A DNA stretch of 64,000 nt from DASRHT01 sp035293765 (GTDB lineage: Bacteria > Chloroflexota > Ktedonobacteria > Ktedonobacterales > Ktedonobacteraceae), in the NCBI GenBank assembly GCA_035293765.1, contig DATGMF010000051.1:19354-83353 (forward strand). The letters run 5' to 3'. Shown here piece by piece: positions 48,786 to 57,355 of the stretch (positions are counted from its first letter, which is position 1; the number at the start of each line of letters is the position of its first letter). A program made the translations under genes and the position numbers. The notes beneath the pieces are model-generated. The model saw only the letters and a program-made list of their open reading frames with translations, was not told where the DNA came from and ran no database searches.

Positions 48786-51602
48786 TTAGGGATAGCTCAC
48801 CACAGTGACCGGCTTATCCGGGTTGGCGCTGGTGGATGAGCCACCAATGCCGTTGATCACATTCTGGATACCACCAGACGCAGCCGTGGAGAGGAAGATC
48901 GTGAGCAGATCGTGCAGGCTGCCCGCCGGCAGGGTCGTGGGAACCTCAAAGGCGTTTGCGGCCAGAATGTTCACCCCCTGGTTGAAGAAGCTATAGCTAC
49001 CCATGCCAAACCCTTTGAAACTGGTCACATTGTTGGCAACTTTGAAGGCAGCCCAGCCGTTAACACCGGGAGCTTCCATCCATGCCGCCTGGCTGGGTGG
49101 GTCGTAGGGCATCTCGTTCTGGAAGAAGATGTCCGTGCCGCCATTGCCATTCCAGATGACCTCAAACTGCTGGTAGTGCTCGACGAAGAGACCATACGCG
49201 ATCACGTTGTCGCCGTTGACGGTGACGCCAGTATTAGCAGTGTTGCTGGTCCAACCGACCCCGGTGCCGTGATCGGCCCGCCACGCCCAGATATCATCGA
49301 GAATGACGTTGGCGCTGTTGACGACCAGACTGGTCGTCGCCTTGCCCACGGCTGCCCCGCCAATACGGAAGAACACATCACTCAGCGTCGGCGGATCAGA
49401 GGCGAACTGGTTGTTGTGCATGGGGCTGCTGCCAACCTGGAGCAACGCTGGCGAGTTCGTTGTGCCCGCGTCGAAGAGTATGCCGGAGATCATGACCCCC
49501 TGCACATTGGTAACCTGCATAGCCACGATCCCGTTTTGCGGAACCAGCGTTGCGATACCGAGGCCGAGCACCACAGTATCGGGATTCGTCACGTTGATAG
49601 TCTGGCTCAGGTTATAGATACCAGGAGTCAGGATCAAATTCTGGCCGCTCGCCAACGCGCTATTGATGGCCGCCGCGGAATCGCTCGGCTGAGCAATGAA
49701 GAACTTGCTGATCGGCAGCGACGAACCGGGCGTTGGACCATTCGCCCAGGTCGTGTTGGAGGTGTTCGTCTGTACCGAAGGGACGAAGACGTTATCGTTC
49801 CCGCTGGAATCTGTGAACAGGTATGGCGCTTCGCGGGTTACCGGACTGGTTGCCAGCGTGGTGTATGGACCACCACACGATGACGCAGCGGGGAAGCACT
49901 GAGCAGGCGCGCCCACGACGCCAGAAAACACCTGATTCCAGACGCCGTTGCTCCAGCCAGTAATCTGACTGTTCCTGATTATCCATTGTTGTTGCGAACC
50001 ACTGGTGATATTGCTACCCGTGATTTTTGAGTCGGCGATGAATCCGCCGCTCGCAAAATTCGGTTGGCTGCAAAAGTCCTGAAGCGTCGTGGTTCCGTTG
50101 ATCTCAACCCGGCGCAGCGGCGCGGCCTGCGACACCGCCCAGAATTCGCCGTTCTGGCAGCCCATGTTTGGCGTGTTCACATTGATGGTCAGGTTTGACA
50201 ACGAACGCCAGAAATTCACCAGCGCGGTACAGTTGTTGGTACCGAAGCACTGATTGTAGACATCGATGGACCCGTTGATGACCACGTCGGTCGGGGAACG
50301 GCCAAGACCCGCCACGGTGGTATAATACCCAACCTGAAAGTTCAGCGGGGTGGTACTGGTCCCATAGGTGCCAGGTTCGAACAGCAGGGCAAAACGCTGT
50401 GTGCCGAACTGGTTAGAGATCTGCTGGTTTGCCACCGAGTTGACCGTTGACTGGATCTGACTCAGCGGCGTGCTGGGGGTGAAGATGAAGACATTGGGAC
50501 CAAAGTTGGGAGGACCCGAAGTCGGGGTCGATGTTGGCGTAGGGGTCGGGGTGGGCGAGCCGCCACTCAGCACTTCAATGCCGTTGACCTGGGCATTGTC
50601 TGTCACCGTGATGAACTGAATGGTGACGGTTCCGCTGGAACTGGCCGTAGCAGTAAACTGCTCCACCACCGCTTTACTGGCGGCCCCGGCGGTGGCAAAA
50701 ATGTCAAAGTTGGTCAATACCTGCGTCCCGTTGATGGTGACGTTAAAGATGCGTTTCCCTGCCGCCGTCCAGAACGTCTCGGCGAAGTGCAGGCGTACCG
50801 TGACGGACGCACTGGCTGTCAAACCAGGAATCGTGTAAGTAAAGTTGCCGAAGCGATTACTCTGATAGACCGATTGTGGAGCGGGATTGGTCACGCCACT
50901 GGTATCGATGGTATTACTGACGCTGGCAGTCGAGCCGCCGCTGAAGTCCGTATCAGCGATGAAGGGCGCGACTGCCGAACCTCCGGCGTTGATTTGTACA
51001 CTTCCCGCGGGTGGGCTGTTACTCAGCACTTCGATGCCGTTAACCTGGGCATTGTCTGTCACTGTAATGAACTGGATGGTGATAGTCCCGCTGGAACTGG
51101 CCGTGGCTGTAAACTGCTCCACCACTGCTATACTAGCTCCCCCGGCAGTGGCAAAGATATCAAAGTTAGTCAGCACCTGTGTCCCATTGATGGTCACGTT
51201 AAAGATGCGTTTCCCTGCCGCCGTCCAGAAGGTCTCGGCAAAGTGCAAGCGCACCGTGAAGGAGGCATTGGCTGTCAAACCAGGAATCGTGTAGGTAAAG
51301 TTACCAAAGCGATTGGATTGGTAGACTGACTGCGGGGCCGGATTGGTCACCCCGCCGGTATTGATTGCATTCGTCACGCTGGCAGTCGAGCCGCCGCTAA
51401 AGTCCGTATCAGCGATGAAGGGCGCGACTGCCGAACCTCCGGCGTTGATTTGTACGTTGCCTGCTGCATGAGCTATAAAGGAACGTGTGAAGAGGAGAGA
51501 AGCGGAAAAGAGTCCGATCACACAGCACAGCAGCATGATCATCCCGATCAGCCGTTGAATACGTTGGTGCCGCATTGGAACTCCACGAGAGTTAGCATCC
51601 AT
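48786..51602 (-). CDS. Secreted beta-helix protein with two malectin domains
   Basis: The protein has 938 residues. The signal peptide (LIGMIMLLCCVIGLFSASLL, cut after HAA) is followed by two malectin-type carbohydrate-binding domains (about 48-195 and 200-347). They are almost identical and their DNA repeats at 456 bp. A PTPTPTPTSTPT linker leads to a parallel beta-helix region (about 370-938) with PGIYNLSQTINV, GVMISGILFDAG, DDIWAWRADHGTGVGW, AYGLFVEHYQQFEVIW and FFQNEMPYDPPSQAAWM. These phrases are strongly conserved in a family of secreted actinobacterial and Chloroflexota proteins, probably glycan-active. Some are mislabelled adenylyl cyclase. The catalytic residues are unknown to me. 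AGGAGAT precedes the ATG. The LacI regulator next door is a likely controller. Confidence 0.82.
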   Translation of the reverse strand: MDANSRGVPMRHQRIQRLIGMIMLLCCVIGLFSASLLFTRSFIAHAAGNVQINAGGSAVAPFIADTDFSGGSTASVTNAINTGGVTNPAPQSVYQSNRFGNFTYTIPGLTANASFTVRLHFAETFWTAAGKRIFNVTINGTQVLTNFDIFATAGGASIAVVEQFTATASSSGTITIQFITVTDNAQVNGIEVLSNSPPAGSVQINAGGSAVAPFIADTDFSGGSTASVSNTIDTSGVTNPAPQSVYQSNRFGNFTYTIPGLTASASVTVRLHFAETFWTAAGKRIFNVTINGTQVLTNFDIFATAGAASKAVVEQFTATASSSGTVTIQFITVTDNAQVNGIEVLSGGSPTPTPTPTSTPTSGPPNFGPNVFIFTPSTPLSQIQSTVNSVANQQISNQFGTQRFALLFEPGTYGTSTTPLNFQVGYYTTVAGLGRSPTDVVINGSIDVYNQCFGTNNCTALVNFWRSLSNLTINVNTPNMGCQNGEFWAVSQAAPLRRVEINGTTTLQDFCSQPNFASGGFIADSKITGSNITSGSQQQWIIRNSQITGWSNGVWNQVFSGVVGAPAQCFPAASSCGGPYTTLATSPVTREAPYLFTDSSGNDNVFVPSVQTNTSNTTWANGPTPGSSLPISKFFIAQPSDSAAAINSALASGQNLILTPGIYNLSQTINVTNPDTVVLGLGIATLVPQNGIVAMQVTNVQGVMISGILFDAGTTNSPALLQVGSSPMHNNQFASDPPTLSDVFFRIGGAAVGKATTSLVVNSANVILDDIWAWRADHGTGVGWTSNTANTGVTVNGDNVIAYGLFVEHYQQFEVIWNGNGGTDIFFQNEMPYDPPSQAAWMEAPGVNGWAAFKVANNVTSFKGFGMGSYSFFNQGVNILAANAFEVPTTLPAGSLHDLLTIFLSTAASGGIQNVINGIGGSSTSANPDKPVTVVSYP

Positions 51603-51987
51603 GACATCTCCTTATCTCATTGGGTGGGAAGACTGGCATCATTCCATAAAAGGGCTCAAGCTGAAATACATTTCCGAAACTTTACGAAATTCTGTCCACA
51701 CTACAAAAGGGAGAGTGATAGATGATCAATGCCAGGCTGTAAAGGGTGAAGGCACAGGAAGATTTTCTTCCTGCGCTGAAGGAGTGGCGCTCCTTGCCTC
51801 ATGCTGATAAAGTACGCATCTACGCGAGACAGCTCGACTTGAGCAGGTTGTTTTGCTGCTCTGCCCTGTTCGAAATTTTACAAAAACGATTTCGCAGCTA
51901 TTCTGGAATATAATGAATTTTTCGCCAAATGTCAAGTTGTACGCGTGAGAAGATTTTTTGCTCCTCCTGATCTCGGAGTAGGGGCCC
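51603..51987 (-). promoter_or_regulatory. Promoter gap of beta-helix gene with two candidate LacI-type sites
   Basis: Two related 15-mers, CGAAACTTTACGAAA (51675-51689) and CGAAATTTTACAAAA (about 51871-51885), differ at two positions. The core CGxAA-xx-TTxCG is partly palindromic, as in LacI-family operators. AGAAACTTTCGG in the lacI promoter (near 53041) is a weaker match. No ORF is supported here. Confidence 0.35.
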
Positions 51988-53016
51988 TCACAGTGAGAGT
52001 GGCCGGCAAGATTGGCGTTCGATAAACTCGGTGGGCAGCACTACGCGTGTCAATTCCAGTTCTTCCCCGTTGATCAGGCGCAGGAGCATTGTCGCGGCTG
52101 TGCGTCCCAACTCCAGGCGTGGGACATGCACAGTGGTAAGCGGGGGATTCATGATTTCGGTGTAGGGGAGATTATCGAAACCGATCACACTCATATCACC
52201 AGGCACCGTCAAGCCCAGTTCATGCAGTGCGCGATACACCCCTGCGGCCTGGCGGTCGTTGCCGGCGAAGATTGCTGTGGGCGGCGCTGGCAGTTCTAGC
52301 AGGGTTCTGGTTGCTGTATAACCATCAACTTCGGTGAAGCTTCCGGCGCACTCCAACTGCGGATCAAGCGACAGATTGGCGGCATCGAGGGCCGCGCGAT
52401 AGCCAGCAATACGCTCGATTGCGTCTCTTGCTGAGGCGGTCTTGCCGATATAGGCGATCCGGCGGTGACCAAGTTTGATCAGATATGTAGTGGCGACAAA
52501 GCCTCCCTCCCAACTGGTGATTTTCACTGAAGGGGTTTTGCTAAGCTGGCTGCCCTGGTTGTGAATGAGCACAAAAGGGAGGCCCGAACGTTCGAGATGC
52601 TCAACAGTCTTGTCAGATGGCAGGACCAGCAGAATACCATCCGTGGAGTGATCGGTGACGGTATTGATCCATAGTACCTCTTGTTCTGTCCGATAGTCGG
52701 TCGAGGTCAGCACCATGCGCACTCCTGCTTCGCGCAGCACCTGGGCCACTCCCTCTAAAATAGGCAGAAAATATTCATCGTCCAGGCGCGGTAAGATCAG
52801 ATCCACGAGTCCGGTTTTTCCTTGCCGCAAGGCGCGGGCCGCACGATTGCGCACAAAGCCATACTCTTCAATCACTCGCTCAACTCGCTCACGGGTTGGC
52901 AGCGCCACATCCGTGCGGCCATTCAAAACCTTCGAGACAGTTGGCACCGAGACACCCGCGATTTGTGCAATCTGCGTAATGGTTGGGCGCCCATCTGTGC
53001 TATGCCTTTTTGCCAT
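51988..53016 (-). CDS. LacI-family transcriptional regulator
   Basis: The protein has 342 residues. The N-terminal HTH and hinge helix read TITQIAQIAGVSVPTVSKVL, NGRTDVALPTRERV and GFVRNRAARALRQGKTGLV. The rest is a periplasmic-binding-protein-like effector domain: LILPRLDDEYFLPILEGVA, DGILLVLPSD, GHRRIAYIG, PTAIFAGNDRQAAGVYRAL and SVIGFDNLPYTEIMNPPLTT. It probably binds a sugar and represses the adjacent secreted glycan-active gene, which is read in the same direction downstream. No sugar ABC transporter is beside it. AGAGAGGA precedes the ATG. Confidence 0.92.
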   Translation of the reverse strand: MAKRHSTDGRPTITQIAQIAGVSVPTVSKVLNGRTDVALPTRERVERVIEEYGFVRNRAARALRQGKTGLVDLILPRLDDEYFLPILEGVAQVLREAGVRMVLTSTDYRTEQEVLWINTVTDHSTDGILLVLPSDKTVEHLERSGLPFVLIHNQGSQLSKTPSVKITSWEGGFVATTYLIKLGHRRIAYIGKTASARDAIERIAGYRAALDAANLSLDPQLECAGSFTEVDGYTATRTLLELPAPPTAIFAGNDRQAAGVYRALHELGLTVPGDMSVIGFDNLPYTEIMNPPLTTVHVPRLELGRTAATMLLRLINGEELELTRVVLPTEFIERQSCRPLSL

Positions 53017-53128
53017 CGCTACATCCTCTCTCCATCTTTCAGAAACTTTCGGCCTATTATAGCATATAGCAAAAGCAAAACTCCTGCATTACCTCACCAA
53101 AATCTTCCTCTTCTGTATGCCCTTCCTC

Positions 53129-54649
53129 TTACTGACCAACCACGTTGCGCAGGTCTTTGACAACTTGTTTCAACTGTGCGGCGGCTTCCGTCGCGGAAAT
53201 TGAGCCATTGGCTAGCTGTTCGTTCACCTGAGAGGTAACTTTAATAGCGGTGATCAGCTTCTGGCTGCCGTCGGTCTGGTACTGAGTAGCTTCTTCGATA
53301 TATTGGGCGGCATTAATGACCTCGTGCAAGCTCTGGTTGATAACCTCACCATGCTGCTGGTACCCGTTGCGCTTCAGTTTGGCACCGACCTCGCCGAGCC
53401 TGTGGGCGGCGATGCGCGTGGCATCTGTATAATACTGTACTGAACGCAGCCCGACCTGGAGCGAATCAATGATCCAGGACTGCTCTTTGGAGGCGCTCTG
53501 CTGCATTTTCGCCAGAATGTTTAGTGCCTCGCTGCTCTCGCGCAGTTGATCGACCGAACGCATGATTGGTTGGCTGATCCGATTTGATACCACCAGGCCG
53601 AGGAGCGCCGCAAGCACCAGAAGGGCGAGGGCTCCTGCTAGAGTCGTCGAGAGCTGTTGATCGGCCACCTGCGTCACAACGCTGCTAGGGCTGATTACAA
53701 CGTAGGTCCAGGGAATCGTGGTTGCTTTGTAAAACGCTGCCTGATACATCTGTGTCTGACCGTAAGGAGTCAGGGTAAAATGGTTTGGTAGGCTCAAACT
53801 TTTCAGAACCTCTGCCAGCGACGTGTTGGTTTGCACGGTTGGACCCTGCTTTGTTCCGTACCAGTTCTGCGTTACGATCTGCTGCTGAAGCTGTGAAGAG
53901 AGAGGTGCAACAGCAGTGAAGAGGTTCTGATTGTAAGTATCGGCGATACGCACTCCGTTCTGGTCCAGGATAAACGAACTGCCGCTGTTGGAGATGCCCC
54001 TGTCACTGCGCACGATACCCCAAAAGTAGTCGAGGTTAAGTTTCACGCGCAGAAAACCTACGAAAGGACCATTGGGTTGCCCACCTTGATAAATTGGTGC
54101 ATACATCTCCATAAAAGCTTTGTGTATGCCTGTATCGTAATAGACAGGCGAGACCGCGGCCCGGCCCGTGTGGTCCGTCTTCATAGCCTGGAACCACTCT
54201 GGCAGCGAGGCTGTCTCTTGTGCTGTAGGGGGTTGTTGGGGATAAGAAAGCATTAGATGACCGCTGGAGTTAAAGAGGCTCCAGGTCATATAGTTCTTAT
54301 CGCGGGCCACTCCAGCTTGCAGAGATGCCGGGCCGGCGATATCGACAGCTCTGAGCTCTGGTGATTCCGTTAGCCATTGTGCCAGGCCGGGTACCTGGCT
54401 GAGGGTCTCCACATCGAGCAAGCGTTCGTTGAGATAAATATCAATCAATTGAATGCGTGTTTGAGCGTCGGTTTCCATAGTCTGGTTGGCCTGGTTGATC
54501 AAAACTGGGCGGGCGGTATATTCGCTGATGCCCACGATGAGGAGCAGTGGGAGCACCGCAGCCAGCATCAGAATGAAAGAAAGGCGAAAGGCAAGTGGCA
54601 GTTGCCTTCTCTGGCGTGGCAAAAAATCGCTGTCGATCATAGCGTCCAT
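53129..54649 (-). CDS. Cache-domain membrane sensor without output domain
   Basis: The protein has 506 residues. Helix 1 (FILMLAAVLPLLLIVGISEY, about 27-46) and helix 2 (TLAGALALLVLAALLGLVVS, about 345-364) enclose an exported double-Cache sensor of about 300 residues, with WSLFNSSGHLMLSYP, GFLRVKLNLDYFWGIV and GSSFILDQNGVRIADT. After helix 2 comes a HAMP-like segment (NRISQPIMRSVDQLRESSEAL) and a coiled-coil C-terminus. No kinase, cyclase, GGDEF or methyl-accepting domain follows. It must signal through a separate partner. The ATG at 54649 is preferred because AAAGGG lies 6 nt upstream. The promoter is module copy A. Confidence 0.83.
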   Translation of the reverse strand: MDAMIDSDFLPRQRRQLPLAFRLSFILMLAAVLPLLLIVGISEYTARPVLINQANQTMETDAQTRIQLIDIYLNERLLDVETLSQVPGLAQWLTESPELRAVDIAGPASLQAGVARDKNYMTWSLFNSSGHLMLSYPQQPPTAQETASLPEWFQAMKTDHTGRAAVSPVYYDTGIHKAFMEMYAPIYQGGQPNGPFVGFLRVKLNLDYFWGIVRSDRGISNSGSSFILDQNGVRIADTYNQNLFTAVAPLSSQLQQQIVTQNWYGTKQGPTVQTNTSLAEVLKSLSLPNHFTLTPYGQTQMYQAAFYKATTIPWTYVVISPSSVVTQVADQQLSTTLAGALALLVLAALLGLVVSNRISQPIMRSVDQLRESSEALNILAKMQQSASKEQSWIIDSLQVGLRSVQYYTDATRIAAHRLGEVGAKLKRNGYQQHGEVINQSLHEVINAAQYIEEATQYQTDGSQKLITAIKVTSQVNEQLANGSISATEAAAQLKQVVKDLRNVVGQ

Positions 54650-54726
54650 GACCATCCCTTTCGGTCTGACTACTGTTTCTACTAAGCAAAAGTACCATGC
54701 ATGTACGTTTTGCCTTTCTGTGCAAA

Positions 54727-54850
54727 GAATACCGCATCAAGGTCATTGTGAGAACTACAAACGCTCGTCTTTGTGTCGTCTTTGTGTCGTCTTTAAACAT
54801 ATTTAGTACTTTATAGCCTTTTTCTCCGCTTATTTTTTAAATGTGCCAGA
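54727..54850 (-). promoter_or_regulatory. Shared promoter module, copy A
   Basis: Read on the minus strand: three 11-bp-phased units (AAAGACGACAC, AAAGACGACAC, AAAGACGAGCG; 54763-54796), then TTTGTAGTTCTC, 15 nt and CGGTATTC (54727-54734). The start codon of the Cache sensor lies about 78 nt further. Homology to copy B extends about 50 bp upstream of the repeats (TTTAGTACTTT block, to about 54850). Confidence 0.75.
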
Positions 54851-54881
54851 CTTCAAAGGGATAGGGAGGATAAGATTCTGC

Positions 54882-56345
54882 TTATCTCCACTGTAGCCAG
54901 AGCAAACCATGATACAACTGGATTTGCCAGACACTCCAGGTATGATATCCATTCTCCAGATCAAAGGTATAATCTATATGCAGCGTCTTCAGTTCCAGGA
55001 TAAATTGTTGGGTATCGGTGTAGTAGGGCTGATCTTTTGTCGCCGCCCCCAGGAAGATGCGCAACTTCCAGGCTTTTGGATTGGCAGGCAAGACCAGGGC
55101 CGGACTATTGGCTTGCATGTAGGCTATATTCTGCCCCCAGACGCTCCCTTCGGCCAGGTAGTACCCAGCCAGTGAGATGACGGAGCCAAAGATATCGGGA
55201 TGATGAACGGCGATATTCATCGCACCAAATCCTCCCATAGAGAAGCCGCCAATCGCGCGGTAGCCGGGTGTAGGAATGGTACGGTATTGCTGATCGATAA
55301 AATGCACCAGATCCAGAGCCACGAAGTTTTCCATAAATTGCTGCTGATCAAAGCTGTTCCCCCACTCGCTGGTTTCCCCACTTTGTCCATTGCCATCGGG
55401 AAAAATCATAATCAGTTCGGGTATCTTCCCCTGTCCGATCAGAGCATCAGCAGACTGTACCGCCTTGTTACCCCTGATCCAGTCGTACTCGCTTCCAGGG
55501 GAACCATGCAGCAGGTAAAGGGTGGGATACCGTCGCTCCGGCGTTGTCGTATCCATATAGGATGGAGGAAGGTATACCAGAAACGAGCGGCGTTGCCCGT
55601 GTAACGCCGGGCTGACCATGCTATCAACAATCAATGTGCCATGTGTGCCAACAGATGGGGAACTGTATATCCCCACATCAGGCGAATAAAACAATAGATC
55701 GCCAATGCCATTGCTCAATAGAACGATTCCCAGCAGCAGGAAAAAACCGGCCCAGGAGGAGAAAAGATTCCATATGCTATGTGGCCGCGCTTTTTCGCCA
55801 GCAGTTGCTTGTTCCCTGGCCTGCTCGGAACTGAAACGGGTGCGCCAGATCAGTTGCGCCAGTTGCCAGATAGGATCAAGCAACGTTTCACCCAGGGCGC
55901 TCCCTATGGCTGCCCCTAAAAAGGCACAGAGCAGGCCGCTGGCAAGGAGAACGGCAATAGTGTGCGTCAGCGTGCTCGCATTGAGCGCCTCAAGATGTCC
56001 GGCGGGATCATAGTGTGGAGACAGTTCCTGGCGCAGGAACGACAGTACATAGCTAAAACCATACACAATGCCTGCTCCGAGCGCAGTTATTAAGCGTTGT
56101 CGGCTCACCAACGCGCTGACCAGGGAGGCACAGGTAATTAAAAACAACGCGGAGATCAACGCCGTGGGTAAGGGATCGAAACCCACTGCAATTATAGGTG
56201 TGGTGAGGGCCGTCGTGATCGGAGAAAAGAAGAACAGAGCTGAGAGCATCGCACCGCTCACCCCGATCAAACTACGCCAGAGAGGGGCATAGCGCCGAGG
56301 GTGCGATGGTCGTTCCAACTCAGGAGATATTTGTGTGTCCGCCAT
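54882..56345 (-). CDS. Membrane protein with esterase (antigen 85 / esterase D-like) domain
   Basis: The protein has 487 residues. About five membrane helices occupy residues 20-225 (SLIGVSGAMLSALFFF, ITTALTTPIIAVGF, ISALFLITCASLVSALV, IAVLLASGLLCAFLGAAIG, WAGFFLLLGIVLLSNGIG). The exported C-terminal alpha/beta hydrolase follows: YPTLYLLHGSPGSEYDWI, GGFSMGGFGAMNIAVHHPD (nucleophile Ser near 371) and ENGYHTWSVWQ (catalytic His near 466). It resembles mycolyltransferase or feruloyl-esterase-like proteins in actinobacteria. It probably acts on wall or extracellular esters. The start at 56345 has AAAAGGA upstream. The gene lies between two genes that share a promoter module but has no copy itself. 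Confidence 0.83.
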   Translation of the reverse strand: MADTQISPELERPSHPRRYAPLWRSLIGVSGAMLSALFFFSPITTALTTPIIAVGFDPLPTALISALFLITCASLVSALVSRQRLITALGAGIVYGFSYVLSFLRQELSPHYDPAGHLEALNASTLTHTIAVLLASGLLCAFLGAAIGSALGETLLDPIWQLAQLIWRTRFSSEQAREQATAGEKARPHSIWNLFSSWAGFFLLLGIVLLSNGIGDLLFYSPDVGIYSSPSVGTHGTLIVDSMVSPALHGQRRSFLVYLPPSYMDTTTPERRYPTLYLLHGSPGSEYDWIRGNKAVQSADALIGQGKIPELIMIFPDGNGQSGETSEWGNSFDQQQFMENFVALDLVHFIDQQYRTIPTPGYRAIGGFSMGGFGAMNIAVHHPDIFGSVISLAGYYLAEGSVWGQNIAYMQANSPALVLPANPKAWKLRIFLGAATKDQPYYTDTQQFILELKTLHIDYTFDLENGYHTWSVWQIQLYHGLLWLQWR

Positions 56346-56569
56346 AGAGATATTTCCTTTTTCTGATTTAGCATTGCCCAACTGAGGACAGATGATCCGC
56401 CTCCGGGAAGATTTTGCGCCGTTAATGACAAGAGTAATCTATCTAGAGAAAAATTCTCAATGGGCGTGCAGGCGCTTAACTATAGTCAGGAAAAAGTGTG
56501 GTCGCCAGCACTGGATCTGGCGACCTCGCTTTTCAAAAAGATATCAGGGTTTGCAATGCTCTCAGGTGA

Positions 56570-57052
56570 TCATGATACGAAGTGACATTGCCTTGCCACC
56601 AGTATCCGCCAGTTATGCGCCCATAGCTCGGCGCAGGCTGAGCCTCGCGGCATATTCCGTCCTATTGTGTATTTCCACTGCCCGACGTGACTACACCCCC
56701 AATGCACGCTTCCATTGATGCGAACCGCACCGTATCCATAAGTAAAACGCATTGATGGGTCGCCGATGCAGCCAGCCGACGCGAAATTCGCACCATCCCA
56801 GGTGACGTACAATCCCTTGCCGCTGATCCAGTGTGCGAGCTGCCCTGCCGGGATGCGGATCGTCTGACCCCCAACGTTGGCCGCGAACCCACTAAAATAC
56901 TGGATGCCATATGCGCTCGCGTGACTCGATTGCGGCCACAGCGCCAGAGCCGAGACCAGCATCAATCCCATCAGCATCAGCGTTACAATGGAAACCTTCG
57001 TCTTCGTCCTCATCATCCTCACCTTTGCCATTGCTGTCTTCATCATGTTCAT
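56570..57052 (-). CDS. Small secreted Cys-containing protein, unknown
   Basis: The protein has 160 residues. The signal peptide contains VTLMLMGLMLVSALALWPQ and cleavage is likely after SSHA. The mature part of about 115 residues has TIRIPAGQLAHWISGKGLYV, SAGCIGDPSMRF, VHWGCSHVGQ and ends CAELWAHNWRILVARQCHFV. Four Cys residues suggest two disulfides. The pattern PAGQLxHxIxGKG and ending ArQCH resembles small secreted streptomycete proteins of unknown role. AAGGAGG precedes the ATG, and module copy B drives it. It may be a bacteriocin-like or surface protein; no immunity gene is seen. Confidence 0.75.
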   Translation of the reverse strand: MNMMKTAMAKVRMMRTKTKVSIVTLMLMGLMLVSALALWPQSSHASAYGIQYFSGFAANVGGQTIRIPAGQLAHWISGKGLYVTWDGANFASAGCIGDPSMRFTYGYGAVRINGSVHWGCSHVGQWKYTIGRNMPRGSACAELWAHNWRILVARQCHFVS

Positions 57053-57126
57053 CGTTTTTCCTCCTTCAAATATTTATTGCCTGTGGGCAAAAGCATTACA
57101 GGTGTACGTTTTGCCATCTGGACGAA

Positions 57127-57250
57127 GGATACCGGATAGACGGCATTGCGAGAACCACAAACGTTCGCCTTCGAGTCGTCTTTGAGTCGTCTTTGAGTCG
57201 TGTCCAGGCATGTTTAGTACTTTCTAGCCCTTTTCTCCATTTATTTCTTA
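57127..57250 (-). promoter_or_regulatory. Shared promoter module, copy B
   Basis: Minus strand: AAAGACGACTC twice and GAAGGCGAACG (57163-57202), then TTTGTGGTTCTC, 15 nt and CGGTATCC (57127-57134). The start codon of the small secreted protein lies about 75 nt further. The 50 bp beyond the repeats match copy A closely. Downstream, both copies A and B share GCAAAACGTACA in the leader. Confidence 0.78.
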
Positions 57251-57265
57251 AATGTGTGTTATAGT

Positions 57266-57277
57266 AAATGCGCATTT
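57266..57277 (+). promoter_or_regulatory. Palindrome ahead of the XRE-NACHT gene
   Basis: AAATGCGCATTT is a perfect 12-bp palindrome about 80 bp before the GTG. It overlaps a TATAGT -10-like box just upstream. It could be an autoregulatory site for the protein's own XRE domain. Confidence 0.35.
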
Positions 57278-57355
57278 GCCGCTGTTTTGTTTTGTAAAAT
57301 CGAGAACGGAGCAACACAGACCCCTTCGATAGAGTGTAGTAATAGGAGTCAGGCT

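Noticed and set aside
48912..49883. Plus-strand open frame of 323 codons opposite the beta-helix gene
   Set aside because: It lies fully inside a clear secreted-protein gene, and its translation lacks domain features.
54763..57202. 11-bp direct repeats as plasmid-type origin iterons
   Set aside because: No replication initiator is nearby, and the repeats sit at a fixed distance from promoter-like boxes before three genes.
57127..57202. Module copy B as promoter of the XRE-NACHT gene
   Set aside because: Its orientation, judged by copies A and C, points to the minus-strand small secreted gene.
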